Of a stretch of 64,000 nucleotides of DNA, positions 42,258-53,349 are shown in pieces. This DNA is from Synechococcus sp. LTW-R. GTDB taxonomy: Bacteria > Cyanobacteriota > Cyanobacteriia > PCC-6307 > Cyanobiaceae. Within the stretch, counting starts at the first letter, position 1, and every line of letters starts with the position of its first letter. The stretch lies in NCBI RefSeq assembly GCF_014217875.1, contig NZ_CP059060.1:1240001-1304000 (forward strand), in the 5' to 3' direction. Made by a program: the position numbers and the translations under genes. The notes below the pieces were generated by a model, which was not told where the DNA came from, made no database searches, and saw only the letters and a program-made list of their open reading frames with translations.

Positions 42258-42775
42258 GACGAACGGCGGCCGGAGAGCATCAGACCCAACAACAAACCCA
42301 CTCCAGCAGCCAAACCCAAGGCCATCAAGGGGCGCTCCCGCACGGGTTTCTCGATGCGCGGCCGCAGATTCGTATTGAGGTCGTCGAGTAACTGCTCCAG
42401 CTGCTCCTCCAGGGGCCGCAGGGAATCCGCCCATTGCTGGGCCTGGTCCTCGCCGAGGGTCAGCAGATCCAAGAGCTGATCCTTCACACCGTCACTGGTG
42501 CGTCCGGTCTGGCGAGCGATCACCTCGACCACGGTGTCCAAGCTGCCGCGGGTGGCCTCCAGGGTGTGACGAGCCACCTCGGGCCACTCCCGCTGAATCG
42601 TCGGCAGGAACTGCTCAAACTGCTCGCGGAACAGGGTCGCGACCGGGGAAACGGGCTCGCTCTCAGGCTGCCCGGTTTCAGGCGGCTCGTCTGGTTCCGG
42701 CTCGATCTTGGCCCGCCAGGGCTGCTCCGGCATCGGCTCGTGGGGGACACCGTTGCTGGTCGTGCCTGAGTCCAT
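42254..42775 (-). CDS. DUF883/YqjD-like membrane-anchored protein
   Basis: A 173-residue protein. A proline/glutamate-rich N-terminus is followed by a helical region (about 50-140, coiled-coil-like 'LRPLEEQLEQLLDDLNTNLR'). A C-terminal membrane helix with 'ALGLAAGVGLLLGLMLSGRR' ends the protein, as in ElaB/YqjD proteins, which associate with ribosomes in other bacteria. ATG 42775 is preferred. It lies upstream of and co-translated with the holin-like gene, and divergent from smc. Confidence 0.65.
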   Translation of the reverse strand: MDSGTTSNGVPHEPMPEQPWRAKIEPEPDEPPETGQPESEPVSPVATLFREQFEQFLPTIQREWPEVARHTLEATRGSLDTVVEVIARQTGRTSDGVKDQLLDLLTLGEDQAQQWADSLRPLEEQLEQLLDDLNTNLRPRIEKPVRERPLMALGLAAGVGLLLGLMLSGRRSS

Positions 42776-42866
42776 GGGGCCTTGGGACAGCCACCACACC
42801 GTAATGACCATGCCTTGAAATCGACAGCGGGTCGGCTACTTTTCTGGTGCTCGACGCTCGGGCCTG

Positions 42867-45800
42867 TTGGTTCACATCAATCAGGTAGAGCTGACCCACT
42901 TCAAGTCCTTTGGCGGATCGATGTCGATCCCACTGGACGAAGGGTTTACGGTGGTCACCGGCCCTAATGGTTCGGGCAAAAGCAACATCCTCGACGGCGT
43001 CCTCTTCTGCCTGGGCCTCGCCAGCAGCCGCGGGATGCGGGCTGAGCGACTCCCTGACCTCGTCAACAGCTCCAAGCTGAAGCAGGGCAAGGCCGCCGAA
43101 ACGGTGGTCTCGGTTCGCTTTGACCTCAGCGACTGGCAGCCCGATGAGGCCGAACAGGGCCTTGAGGCGCCCCAAGAGGGTCCCTGGATCAAACCCGGGC
43201 AAACCGAGTGGACGGTGACCCGCCGGCTGCGCATCGCCCCAGGCGGCACCTACGCCAGCACCTACAGCGCCGACGGCGTCCCCTGCAATCTCCAGCAGCT
43301 CCAAACCCAACTCCGGCGCCTGCGGGTGGACCCCGAGGGCAGCAACGTCGTCATGCAGGGCGACGTGACCCGCATCGTCTCGATGAGTTCCCGGGACCGC
43401 CGCGGAATCATCGATGAGCTGGCCGGGGTGGCCCTCTTTGACTCCCGCATCGAGCAGACTCGCTCCAAGCTCTCCGACGTCCAAGACCGGGAAGAGCGCT
43501 GCGCCATCGTCCAGCAGGAACTGCTGGTCTCCCGCCAGAAGCTCGAGCGGGACTGCGCCAAGGCCCGCACCTATCAAGAGCTGCGGGACCGCTTCCAGCG
43601 GGGCCGGCTCCAAGAGCAAGTGCTGGGCTTTGAGCAGGCCGAGAGCCAGTTCAAGCAACTGCAAAGCCGCCAGGAGGCGCTGAAACGCCAGCAAAAGAGC
43701 GAGCGCCAAAGCGTCAGTGAAGGCCGCACCGCCCTCGAAAGCTCAGCCAAGGCCCTCGAGGCGCTGCAAGCCGAGGTCAAGGCCCTCGGCGAAGACCAGC
43801 TGCTGGCGGTGCAATCGGAGCTGGCGGGTCTGGAGGCCAGCGCCCGGGAGCTCAGCCGCCAAGCCGAGAAGCACCAGCAGGGCGCCGAAGAGCTGCAGCG
43901 CCAACGGATGGAGCTGGGCCGCCAGCAGGCCGACCTCAAGCAACAGCAGAGCCAGCTGAACAGCGCCGACGACCAAGCCAGCCTCGAGCAGGCCGAAGCC
44001 AACTGCCGCAGCGCCGAAGCCGCCGTCGAACTCTCCCGCCGGCGCCTCGGGGAAGTGGCCGGCCGTAGCGGCAGCTGGCTAGAAGAACAGAAACAGCGCA
44101 GCCGCCAGCGCCAGGACCTCCAGGCCAAGATCTCCCCGCTCCAGGCCGAGCAACAGCAACTCGTCGAGCGCCTGCGTCAGGAGCAGGAGCGCCTGGGCGA
44201 ACTCCAGGAGCAACTCCAACAGGACGCCGCCAGCAGCGATGGGGTCTCCAGCTCCCTGACCGCACTCGAGCAGGAGTGGCAACAGCTCCTCGACGACCTC
44301 AAGACCCAGCAGACCCGCGCCCAGGAGCTCGCCGAAGCCCTCGCCCTCCAGCAACGCACCCGCCAGCGGCTCGAACAGGAACAGGTCAACCTGGAGCGGG
44401 AGATCGCTCGGATGGAATCCCGCCGCGAGACCATCCAGGAAAGCCGCGGCACCGGGGCCCTGCGCCTGCTGCTGGAGGCCGGACTCGAGGGCATCCATGG
44501 TCCCGTCGCCCAACTCGGCGACGTGGAGGAAGCCCATCGCCTCGCCCTCGAAGTGGCCGCCGGGGCCCGCCTCGGCCAGGTCGTGGTCGATGACGACCGC
44601 ATTGCGGCCCGGGCGATCGACCTGCTCAAGAGCCGCCGGGCGGGACGGCTGACCTTCCTGCCCCTCAACAAGATCCGCGGTGGCGGTGGGGCGATGCGCA
44701 ATGGCGCCGCCTTCGAGCGGGGCGGTGGTGCCGTCGGCGGCGACGGTTTGGTGGGGCGCGCCGTGGAACTGGTGCGCTTCGAGCCCGTCTATGGCGAGGT
44801 CTTCCGCTACGTCTTCGGCGACACCCTGGTCTTCCGGGACCTCGCCAGCGCCCGCCGCGAACTGGGCCGCTGCCGCGCCGTCACCCTCGATGGCGAACTG
44901 CTCGAGAAGAGCGGGGCCATGACCGGCGGCTGCTTCCAGCAGCGCGGCAACCAGCTGAGCTTTGGCGCGGCCAGCGACGCCGATGAAGCCGAGCCCCTGC
45001 GCCGGCGCCTGCTGGAACTCGGTGAAACCCTGCTGGCCTGCAAGCGCAAAGAGGCCGAGCTCGGACGAGCTCTTGAGGAACTGCGCCCGCAGCTCAGCCG
45101 CCTCGAGCAGCGCAAAGCCGCCCTGGAGGCCGAACGCACGGCAGCCCAACGGGCCCATGGCCCCCTGCAGGAGCGCCGCGATCAACTGACGGCACGGATC
45201 AAGCAGATCGAGACCGACCTCAGCGGCGGTCAGCAGCGCCTGCAGACCATCGCCACGGAACTCAGCCCGCTGCAACAGGCCCTGCAGGAACTGGAGGCCA
45301 GCGAAGCCAGCGCCCAGGCCAGCGGCGACAGCGAGCGTTGGCAAGGGCTCCAGCAGGATCTCGAAGCCGCCGATGCCGCCCTGACCCAGGCCCGGCAGGA
45401 ACGGGACAACTTGCTCGCCGCCCGCCGGGAGCGGGGACTGGCCGCGGAGCGGGTCAGCAGCCAATTGCAGGCCCTCGGCGGCGAAGAACAGCGGCTCGCC
45501 CAGGCCGTGAACGCCCTGATCGCCGAGCGCAGCCAATGGAAGGAACAGCACCAGGCCGACCAGCAGAAGCGCAGCGAGCTCGAGGCCAAACAACAGGAGC
45601 TGCAAACCCGCTTCGGGGAACGGCGCCGCGCCCGCGATGAAGCGGAGGTGCAACTCGCCAAGCAGCGCCAGGCCCTACAGCAGCAGGAGTGGGAGCTCCA
45701 GCGCCTCGGCGAAGAACTCCTGGCCCTGGCCGAGGAGGAGCGCAGCAGCGGCAGCCGACTTGAACAGCTGCAGCGGGAACTGCCTGATCGCTTGCTGGAG

Positions 45801-46472
45801 ATTCCCGATGAGGTGCGCGAGAACGGCCTCGAGGCCCTTCAGGCCGAACTGAAGAGCCTGCAGCAGCGGATGGAAGCCCTCGAGCCGGTCAACATGCTTG
45901 CCCTGCAGGAGCTCGAGGAACTGGAGACCCGGCTGGCGGACCTGCAGGAGCGCCTGGATGTCCTCTGCAAGGAGCGCGAGGAATTGCTGCTGCGGATCGA
46001 GACCGTGGCGACCCTGCGCCAGGAGGCCTTCATGGAGGCCTTCAACGCCGTCGATGGGCACTTCCGCGACATCTTTGCGGGCCTCTCCGATGGTGAAGGC
46101 TTCCTCCAACTCGAGAACCCCGAGGCCCCTCTCGACGGGGGCCTGAACCTCGTGGCCCACCCCAAGGGCAAAGCGGTGCGCCGCCTGGCCTCCATGAGCG
46201 GCGGCGAGAAGTCCCTGACCGCCCTGAGCTTCCTCTTTGCGCTGCAGCGCTTCCGTCCCTCCCCCTTCTATGCCCTCGATGAGGTCGACAGCTTCCTCGA
46301 TGGCGTCAACGTGGAGCGCTTGGCCGCCTTGATCGCCCAGCAGGCCGATGCCGCCCAGTTCCTCGTGGTCAGCCACCGCCGTCCGATGATTGGAGCGGCC
46401 ACACGCACCATCGGTGTGACCCAGGCCCGCGGTGCCCACACCCAGGTGGTGGGATTACCCCAAGCGGCGTAA
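42867..46472 (+). CDS. smc: Chromosome segregation protein SMC
   Basis: Condensin ATPase that compacts and separates chromosomes. Of 1201 residues, Walker A GPNGSGKSN is at 32-40. Two long coiled coils flank a hinge (about 520-690, 'LEGIHGPVAQLGDVEEAHRL', 'RAGRLTFLPLNKIRGG'). The signature motif 'MSGGEKSLTALSF' and Walker B 'FYALDEVDSFLDG' are in the C-terminal head. TTG 42867 gives MVHINQVELTHFKSFGG, the expected N-terminus. It is followed by a PRC-barrel gene. Confidence 0.96.
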   Translation: MVHINQVELTHFKSFGGSMSIPLDEGFTVVTGPNGSGKSNILDGVLFCLGLASSRGMRAERLPDLVNSSKLKQGKAAETVVSVRFDLSDWQPDEAEQGLEAPQEGPWIKPGQTEWTVTRRLRIAPGGTYASTYSADGVPCNLQQLQTQLRRLRVDPEGSNVVMQGDVTRIVSMSSRDRRGIIDELAGVALFDSRIEQTRSKLSDVQDREERCAIVQQELLVSRQKLERDCAKARTYQELRDRFQRGRLQEQVLGFEQAESQFKQLQSRQEALKRQQKSERQSVSEGRTALESSAKALEALQAEVKALGEDQLLAVQSELAGLEASARELSRQAEKHQQGAEELQRQRMELGRQQADLKQQQSQLNSADDQASLEQAEANCRSAEAAVELSRRRLGEVAGRSGSWLEEQKQRSRQRQDLQAKISPLQAEQQQLVERLRQEQERLGELQEQLQQDAASSDGVSSSLTALEQEWQQLLDDLKTQQTRAQELAEALALQQRTRQRLEQEQVNLEREIARMESRRETIQESRGTGALRLLLEAGLEGIHGPVAQLGDVEEAHRLALEVAAGARLGQVVVDDDRIAARAIDLLKSRRAGRLTFLPLNKIRGGGGAMRNGAAFERGGGAVGGDGLVGRAVELVRFEPVYGEVFRYVFGDTLVFRDLASARRELGRCRAVTLDGELLEKSGAMTGGCFQQRGNQLSFGAASDADEAEPLRRRLLELGETLLACKRKEAELGRALEELRPQLSRLEQRKAALEAERTAAQRAHGPLQERRDQLTARIKQIETDLSGGQQRLQTIATELSPLQQALQELEASEASAQASGDSERWQGLQQDLEAADAALTQARQERDNLLAARRERGLAAERVSSQLQALGGEEQRLAQAVNALIAERSQWKEQHQADQQKRSELEAKQQELQTRFGERRRARDEAEVQLAKQRQALQQQEWELQRLGEELLALAEEERSSGSRLEQLQRELPDRLLEIPDEVRENGLEALQAELKSLQQRMEALEPVNMLALQELEELETRLADLQERLDVLCKEREELLLRIETVATLRQEAFMEAFNAVDGHFRDIFAGLSDGEGFLQLENPEAPLDGGLNLVAHPKGKAVRRLASMSGGEKSLTALSFLFALQRFRPSPFYALDEVDSFLDGVNVERLAALIAQQADAAQFLVVSHRRPMIGAATRTIGVTQARGAHTQVVGLPQAA

Positions 46473-46507
46473 CCAAGCCCGACCCGCTTTTCGGTCACAA
46501 TGCGCCC

Positions 46508-47431
46508 ATGACAAGCACCCCACCCGGAAGCGACCCCGCGGCCACCCCGAGCGATCGCCTTTGGCTGCGCTCGGAGCTGATGGGCACCCAGGTGATCACC
46601 CGCGACACCGGACGGCGTCTGGGTGTGGTGGGCGAAGTCGTCGTCGATATCGACCGCCGCGAGGTGGTCTCCCTGGGCCTGCGCGACAACCCGCTGACCC
46701 GTTTCCTGCCGGGCCTGCCCCGCTGGATGCCCCTGGAGAGCATTCGCCAGGTGGGCGACGTGATCCTGGTGGATTCCGCGGACTCCCTCTCCGAGAACTT
46801 CGATCCGGACCGCTACTCCCGGGTGATCAACTGCCAGGTGATCACCGAATCCGGCGAACAGCTCGGCCGGGTGCTGGGCTTCAGCTTTGACATCGAAACC
46901 GGCGAGCTCACCACCTTGGTGATCGGGGCCGTCGGCGTCCCCCTGCTCGGGGAAGGGGTGCTCAGCACCTGGGAGCTGACCGTTGAGGAGATCGTCAGCA
47001 GCGGACCCGACCGGATCATTGTTTACGAGGGCGCCGAGGAGAAGCTGAAGCAACTCGGCACCGGTCTGCTGGAGAAGCTGGGCGTCGGTGGCCCCAGCTG
47101 GGAGCAGGAAGAGCGCGAGCGCTACCGCCTCAACATGGTTCCGGTTGAGAACCAGCTGGCCGCCGGCCAACCCACGGCCCAAGAAGAGCAGCGCCGCATT
47201 GAACCGGCCACCAACCGCCGCTTCGAGCCGGAAGAGGATTACGACTACGTCGAGGTCGAGCAGCGCCGCGAACGGGAGCCCCTGCGCCAGCGCCGCTATC
47301 TGGACGATGAGCCCGCGCCACGCCGCTACGTGCGCGATGAGTCCCCGCTGGACGTGGAGCCCTATGAGCCCTACGACGAGCGGGCACCCATGCCGCGGCG
47401 GCGGGAGCCCTCCGGCGGCGATCCCTGGTAA
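46508..47431 (+). CDS. PRC-barrel domain protein with charged disordered tail
   Basis: A 307-residue protein. Two PRC-barrel domains occupy about residues 18-90 ('VITRDTGRRLGVVGEVVVDI') and 100-180 ('VITESGEQLGRVLGFSFDIE'). The last 100 residues are rich in Arg, Glu, Asp and Pro, and look disordered. PRC barrels usually mediate protein contacts; the cellular partner is unknown. The gene begins 36 bases after smc and is likely in the same transcript, which suggests but does not prove a link to chromosome handling or division. Confidence 0.75.
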   Translation: MTSTPPGSDPAATPSDRLWLRSELMGTQVITRDTGRRLGVVGEVVVDIDRREVVSLGLRDNPLTRFLPGLPRWMPLESIRQVGDVILVDSADSLSENFDPDRYSRVINCQVITESGEQLGRVLGFSFDIETGELTTLVIGAVGVPLLGEGVLSTWELTVEEIVSSGPDRIIVYEGAEEKLKQLGTGLLEKLGVGGPSWEQEERERYRLNMVPVENQLAAGQPTAQEEQRRIEPATNRRFEPEEDYDYVEVEQRREREPLRQRRYLDDEPAPRRYVRDESPLDVEPYEPYDERAPMPRRREPSGGDPW

Positions 47432-47443
47432 TCGGGGAAGGGC

Positions 47444-47845
47444 CTAGCCCTTCTCCTCCTCGAAGTTCAGGGACGCCGAGTTCACGCAGTAACGCAGCCC
47501 GGTGGGTGTGGGTCCGTCGTTGAAGACGTGGCCCAGGTGGGCGTCGCAGTTGGCGCACTTGATCTCGGTGCGGACCATGCCGTGGCTGGTGTCCGAGTGG
47601 GTGCTGATGGCGCCCTCCTTGGCACCATCCCAGAAGCTCGGCCAGCCGGTGCCCGAGTTGAACTTGGTCTCGGAGCTGAAGAGCTCACTGCCGCAGCAGA
47701 CGCAGCGGTACATGCCCTTCGCTTTGTTGTCCCAATAGACCCCGGTGAAGGCCCGCTCGGTCCCCCCCATCCGGGCCACCTGGAACTGCTCAGGGGTGAG
47801 CTTCTCGCGCCATTGCTCGTGGTCGTGCTGGGCGGCGTCAGCCAT
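47444..47845 (-). CDS. msrB: Peptide methionine (R)-S-oxide reductase
   Basis: Repairs oxidised methionine (R form) in proteins. A 133-residue protein with two CxxC zinc pairs (CVCC and CANC). '[14 protein letters not shown]' and '[20 protein letters not shown]' follow, with the catalytic Cys in RYCVNSASL. The length is normal. It is convergent with the PRC-barrel gene. Confidence 0.93.
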   Translation of the reverse strand: MADAAQHDHEQWREKLTPEQFQVARMGGTERAFTGVYWDNKAKGMYRCVCCGSELFSSETKFNSGTGWPSFWDGAKEGAISTHSDTSHGMVRTEIKCANCDAHLGHVFNDGPTPTGLRYCVNSASLNFEEEKG

Positions 47846-47874
47846 CGCTGGGGATCCTGCGGATTGCGCTCAAG

Positions 47875-49161
47875 CTAGGCAGCGTCCCGAGGGGCCGGCG
47901 GCAGCAATTCCCGCACCATCCCGGCCAGGGCCGCCACGGCACCGGGCTGCCCGCGCAGGCTGCGCAGGTCCTCTCGCATCCCCTCCAACCGCTGGGGATG
48001 GGCCAACCAGTCGGCGGCTTCCGCGGCGATCTCCTCCGGTGTGATCGCCCCTACCCGCTCGGGCACCACCTGACGTCCCGCCGAGATGTTCGGCCAGGCC
48101 AAGAAGCCGTGGTTGCGCATTCGCCAGGCGGTCAAGGCCGCCCCGAGCAGCCAGCGCAATAGGGGCAAGCGAGCCAGGATCCCGATGCCCCCATCCCAGG
48201 CCTGCATCACATGCAGGTGCTGCGTGGGCACCAGAACGATCATCGGGACCCCCAGGGCCCCCAACTCCGCCGTGTTCGCCCCGACCGTGGTCAGCGCCAA
48301 TTGGCATTGACTTAGCACCCCATGGGCGGGCTGCTCCTCCACCAAACGAATCCGTGAGCCGGCGGGGGTGACCAGGTCCTCGCCCTCGAGCCGTGGCTCC
48401 CCGGAGCCGTAGTGCTGGGCAATCGGATTGGCGGCGCTGCCATAGGCCAGCAACTCTTGAACGCTCGTGGTGGGGGCTACGGGCAGCAGAAAGCGGCAGC
48501 CGGGCCGCTGGGCAGCCAGGCGATCGGCGGCCTCCAGCAGAAACGGCATCCCCACCTGGAGCTTTGCCCGCTTGGATCCGGGCATCAACGCCACCCATTC
48601 CCCCTGGGGCAGGGGGCGCTCCGAACGGGCGGCGTCCGAGAGGTCGGCCATCAGGTCCCCCACCACTTGGCACCGGGGCTGCCAGCGGCGGGAGAGGCGA
48701 TCCGCGGCCGCAGGCCCCATCGCCGCAATCCGGTCGTTCCAGCGGGGCCAGCGGGCCACCCATTCGGCATAGGTGATGTGGCGATAGCCCAGGCGGGCCG
48801 AGAGCAGCACCGTCCAGAACTGATCACCGCCAAGGAAGACCACGACACCGCGCCGGGGCCAACGCCCCGGGCGCAGCAGCAGGCTCCAGAAGCGTTTGGC
48901 GGGGCTGATCCGCTCAAACAAACCCATCCGGTCCGCCACCTGGTGCTCAATGCCCGTGGCGTTCGGGCAGGGAACCAGCACCAGCTGGAGGGCCATCTCC
49001 GCCCCAGGTGTCACCGGGCGCAGGGCCAATTCACGGTGCAGGCGCTGGGCCAGCGGGCGCACCCATGTGGCCAGTTCGCCAGGGCCATTGCAGACCAGGA
49101 CGATGCAGGCAGAATCGCTCCCGCCAGGGAACGAAGGCTGGGGCTCAGCGGCGGCAGGCAT
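47875..49161 (-). CDS. LpxB-like glycosyltransferase (lipid-A-disaccharide synthase related)
   Basis: A 428-residue protein. 'VLVCNGPGELATWVRPLAQR' at the N-terminus, 'VFLGGDQFWTVLLSARLGYR', 'VALMPGSKRAKLQVGMPFLL' and 'LALTTVGANTAELGALGVPM' resemble LpxB-type GT-B enzymes and their cyanobacterial relatives. Cyanobacteria of this group may have another lpxB, so the true substrate is open. ATG 49161 is used; GTG 49164 precedes it. It lies next to tRNA-Leu. Confidence 0.65.
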   Translation of the reverse strand: MPAAAEPQPSFPGGSDSACIVLVCNGPGELATWVRPLAQRLHRELALRPVTPGAEMALQLVLVPCPNATGIEHQVADRMGLFERISPAKRFWSLLLRPGRWPRRGVVVFLGGDQFWTVLLSARLGYRHITYAEWVARWPRWNDRIAAMGPAAADRLSRRWQPRCQVVGDLMADLSDAARSERPLPQGEWVALMPGSKRAKLQVGMPFLLEAADRLAAQRPGCRFLLPVAPTTSVQELLAYGSAANPIAQHYGSGEPRLEGEDLVTPAGSRIRLVEEQPAHGVLSQCQLALTTVGANTAELGALGVPMIVLVPTQHLHVMQAWDGGIGILARLPLLRWLLGAALTAWRMRNHGFLAWPNISAGRQVVPERVGAITPEEIAAEAADWLAHPQRLEGMREDLRSLRGQPGAVAALAGMVRELLPPAPRDAA

Positions 49162-49183
49162 CACGCTGCGGAGCTTTCAACAA

Positions 49184-49265
49184 TGCGGATGGCGAGACTT
49201 GAACTCGCAAGACCGAAGTCACACGCCCCTCAAACGTGCGTGTCTACCAATTCCACCACATCCGC
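49184..49265 (-). tRNA. tRNA-Leu (anticodon GAG)
   Basis: A class II tRNA. GCGGATG pairs with CATCCGC in the acceptor. The anticodon stem CACGT/GCGTG frames loop TTGAGGG (anticodon GAG), a variable arm with TTCGG follows, and the T arm is GAGTTCAAGTCTC. CCA is not encoded. Confidence 0.93.
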
Positions 49266-49477
49266 GTGGTAGTGAACGTCCATGCCAGAACGATGTTCTG
49301 GGCTGGATTCTCGGGGGGAGTCCACCACCGCAGAACGGTGGCGTGAGGGGTGCAGCGCTGATGCACTGCCCAGGCAATATACCCATCGCCTGACCCCGCT
49401 CAGCAAGGGGAAGGGCTCGGTCATCACTGATACAGTCCCACCGGCCCGCCCTGCCGGATTCGCCGGACTGCCACTGG

Positions 49478-50826
<1,349 letters not shown>

Positions 50827-50830
<4 letters not shown>

Positions 50831-51171
50831 GCCGGCAGCACGCTCAAGCGCATCACCATCTGGGTGAGCAGCCCCTGCTGACCCACCAACAGCTCTCGAA
50901 TCAGGCTGACCAGCCCCACCCAGATCACCGGGGTGACGTCCACGCCGCCGATCGGAGCGATCAACTTGCGGCTGACGCCGAGGACAGGCTCGGTCGGAAT
51001 CGCCACCAGCTTCCAAACCCCCTGGCTGAGATCCACCTGCGGATACCAGGTCAGAACGATCCGGAACAGGAACAGCAGGGTCCAGGCCGACAGCAGCAAA
51101 CCCAGGCCCATCGCAAAGGGCGGCAGCACCAGACGGAGCAGTTCCAAGCTGGAGCCATCAGTTCCCGTCAC
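50827..51171 (-). CDS. YggT/YlmG-family membrane protein
   Basis: A 114-residue protein with two main membrane segments and the family signature '[20 protein letters not shown]' then '[20 protein letters not shown]' before the second helix. The family is linked to photosynthetic-membrane and cell-division structure in cyanobacteria and plastids. It ends next to accC and is divergent from psbX. Confidence 0.8.
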
Positions 51172-51248
51172 AAAGCCCTAAGCAGCGGCTTCTCAATCGT
51201 AGGAAGTTGCCATCACTGCCTAGGATTGCCGGCGGATTCGGCACTGTC

Positions 51249-51371
51249 ATGACCCCTTCCCTCGCCAATTTTCTGAGCAGCCTTCTCTGGGGCGCCGTGA
51301 TCGTGGTCATCCCTGTGGCAGCTGCCGTGGTCCTGATCAGCCAGAACGACCGGGTCGACCGCAAGCTCTGA
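51249..51371 (+). CDS. psbX: Photosystem II protein PsbX
   Basis: A 40-residue single-helix subunit of photosystem II in the thylakoid membrane: 'MTPSLANFLSSLLWGAVIVV' then 'IPVAAAVVLISQNDRVDRKL'. Length, the central helix and the charged RVDRKL end match PsbX. ycf66 follows after 65 bp on the same strand. Confidence 0.9.
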   Translation: MTPSLANFLSSLLWGAVIVVIPVAAAVVLISQNDRVDRKL

Positions 51372-51436
51372 TTCCCCTTCAGCTAGGGGCCGGTCTCGAC
51401 GCCCGCCCTAAAGTGGCCTGAAAGGGCAATCGATCT

Positions 51437-52315
51437 GTGGTTAACGCCAGCCTGAATTGGGCCAGCATTGTCGGGATCGTGCTGGCCGTCGGCGGGGCTC
51501 TCCTCTATTTCATGAGGAGCTTCAAGCCGGCTCTGGCTCGCGACTACGACGTGTTTTTTGCCGCCGTCGGCCTGCTCTGCGGCGGCATTCTCTTTTTCCA
51601 GGGCTGGCGCCTGGATCCGATCCTTCAGTTCGGTCAGTTCCTGCTGGCCGCCACCACCGTCTTCTTCGGCTACGAGAGCGTGCGGCTCCGGGGTGTGACG
51701 ACAGAACAGGCCCGCCGCTCCTCCTACTTCGACGACGACGACGAACCCAGTCCGAGACCGCGCATGGGTGGCGGACGGGACTTCCGCGACGACGCCGACC
51801 GCTTTGACGATCCCCAGCCCCTGCGCCGGCGGATCCGCTCCCGCGAGGACAGTTACGGCGAACGGGAGGAAGATGATTTTTACCGTCCCCGTCGCCCCGC
51901 CCGTGCCGCCATCCCTGAGCGCGCCGCGTCCCGTGATGACTGGCAAGGCCAAGGTGGCCGCTCCGAGCGGGACCCCGAGCCCTCCAGCCGCTTCCGCGCT
52001 GGCGGCGCCCCAGCCTCCTCTCCTTCGGAATTTGGCAGCCGCCGCCAAGGCCGCGAGGAGATGCGCCGCGGCAGCCGTCCGGCGAGCCGCCCGGACGACA
52101 TGCCCCGCTCCAGCCGTCGCGGCAGCCCCATGGGCGCAGCCCCCTCTACTGAGAATCCGGGAGTGCCCCAAGGGGCTCCCTATCAAGCCAACGCCAAACC
52201 CGAAGCGGACACGGGCGTGAGTGATGCCGAGTTCCGGCCGGTCCGGCCGGCCCCGGGTGGCAGCGCCAACGGATCGCCCCGTCCCCGCGACAACAGCTCC
52301 CGCTTCGACGACTGA
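51437..52315 (+). CDS. ycf66: Ycf66-family protein
   Basis: A 292-residue protein from GTG 51437. Three hydrophobic segments in the first 85 residues ('WASIVGIVLAVGGALLYFMR', 'AVGLLCGGILFFQGWRLDPI', 'FLLAATTVFFGYESVRLRG') form the conserved Ycf66 domain. The remaining 200 residues are charged and disordered, rich in Arg, Asp, Pro and Ser. The protein is found in cyanobacteria and some plastids; its role in photosynthesis is not defined. It lies directly downstream of psbX. Confidence 0.88.
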   Translation: MVNASLNWASIVGIVLAVGGALLYFMRSFKPALARDYDVFFAAVGLLCGGILFFQGWRLDPILQFGQFLLAATTVFFGYESVRLRGVTTEQARRSSYFDDDDEPSPRPRMGGGRDFRDDADRFDDPQPLRRRIRSREDSYGEREEDDFYRPRRPARAAIPERAASRDDWQGQGGRSERDPEPSSRFRAGGAPASSPSEFGSRRQGREEMRRGSRPASRPDDMPRSSRRGSPMGAAPSTENPGVPQGAPYQANAKPEADTGVSDAEFRPVRPAPGGSANGSPRPRDNSSRFDD

Positions 52316-52320
52316 GGCCG

Positions 52321-52860
52321 TTGCACGCCCGAGCACTGGTGATGGCTGGCGTCCTGCTGGCCATCGGTGGATGTGGACTGCGCCGGCAGACGGCCAGTCC
52401 GATCGGCCTCAACGGTGCTGAGAACCGCGAGCAGCCTGCTCTGAGTGGCGATGGTCGTTTGCTGGCTTCCCTCGTCGAGCGCGGCGGCCGCACCACCGTC
52501 CTGCTGCAGGAGCGCCGCAGCGGCAAGGTGCTCCCCCTGCGGCACCTGCGGAGGCATCAACCCCACAGTTCCCCCTCCCTGAGTTGGAACGGCCGCTACC
52601 TGGCCCTCTTGATCCAACGGGGGGCCCGCCGGGAGGCCGTCATTGAAGATCGGGCCAGCGGCGCCCTGCAGCCCCTCTTTCTACCCGGGAATGCCGAGCC
52701 CAGGCGGCTCAGCCTGGCGCCGGATGCCCGACAACTGGCGGTGGAGCTCACCAGCCAGGGCAGCACGCGGCTGCAGCTCTACGACCTCAGCGGCCTGCTG
52801 GAGCCGGACCTGGCCCCGGGTCTGCGCGAGAGCGGCGGCGGACCGGGGGGGCCGCCGTGA
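52321..52860 (+). CDS. Lipoprotein with TolB-like repeats
   Basis: A 179-residue protein from TTG 52321. A lipobox (LLAIGGC) near residue 18 suggests a membrane lipoprotein. Beta-propeller-type repeats 'QPALSGDGRLLASLVERGGR', 'SPSLSWNGRYLALLIQRGAR' and 'RLSLAPDARQLAVELTSQGS' follow. With the next gene it may form two halves of one propeller or a paralogous pair. The 3' end overlaps the next start (GTGA). Confidence 0.6.
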   Translation: MHARALVMAGVLLAIGGCGLRRQTASPIGLNGAENREQPALSGDGRLLASLVERGGRTTVLLQERRSGKVLPLRHLRRHQPHSSPSLSWNGRYLALLIQRGARREAVIEDRASGALQPLFLPGNAEPRRLSLAPDARQLAVELTSQGSTRLQLYDLSGLLEPDLAPGLRESGGGPGGPP

Positions 52861-53342
52861 CGCGGCGTTACTTGCTCACGGCCAGCGCGGCACTGCTGCT
52901 GCTCAGTGGCTGCGGCGGTGGACGCCTGCGGCCCCTCCCGGGGCTCAACCAGCAACTCAATCAACTCGGCCAAGGCCGGAGCCCTTCCCTCTCCGGCGGC
53001 TGGCTGGCTTTGATCGCCGCCCGCGGCAGCGGCCGCGTCCAGGTGCAGCTGATCGACGTCAACCGCCGCAACCCCGTCCCCTTGCCCGGGCTGAATCGGC
53101 CGGATGCCCTACCGATCAGCGTGGCCGTGGACCAAAACGCGGAACGCCTCGCCGTCGTGCGCCAACGGGAGGACCGCACCGAGTTGGTGCTCTACAAGCG
53201 CAGCCTGCAGGCCACGCAACTGCTACCCATGGAGCCCGCCGGTGTGCCGCGCCAGGTGAGCTTCAGCGCCGATGGGCGCGTGCTGGCGGTGGAGGTCAGC
53301 CGCGGCGGGCTCTGGCAGATCGATCTCCTGGAGATCCCCTAG
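52857..53342 (+). CDS. Second lipoprotein with TolB-like repeats
   Basis: A 161-residue protein from GTG 52857. The lipobox is LLLLSGCGGG (Cys near residue 19). Repeats 'SPSLSGGWLALIAARGSGRV' and 'QVSFSADGRVLAVEVSRGGL' match the first lipoprotein, so the two arose by duplication. It is translationally coupled to it and convergent with hli. Confidence 0.6.
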   Translation: MTRRYLLTASAALLLLSGCGGGRLRPLPGLNQQLNQLGQGRSPSLSGGWLALIAARGSGRVQVQLIDVNRRNPVPLPGLNRPDALPISVAVDQNAERLAVVRQREDRTELVLYKRSLQATQLLPMEPAGVPRQVSFSADGRVLAVEVSRGGLWQIDLLEIP

Positions 53343-53349
53343 ACGGGCC

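Noticed and set aside
44079-45653. Long minus-strand frame inside smc
   Set aside because: Shadow of the smc coiled coil; leucine-rich by codon complement only.
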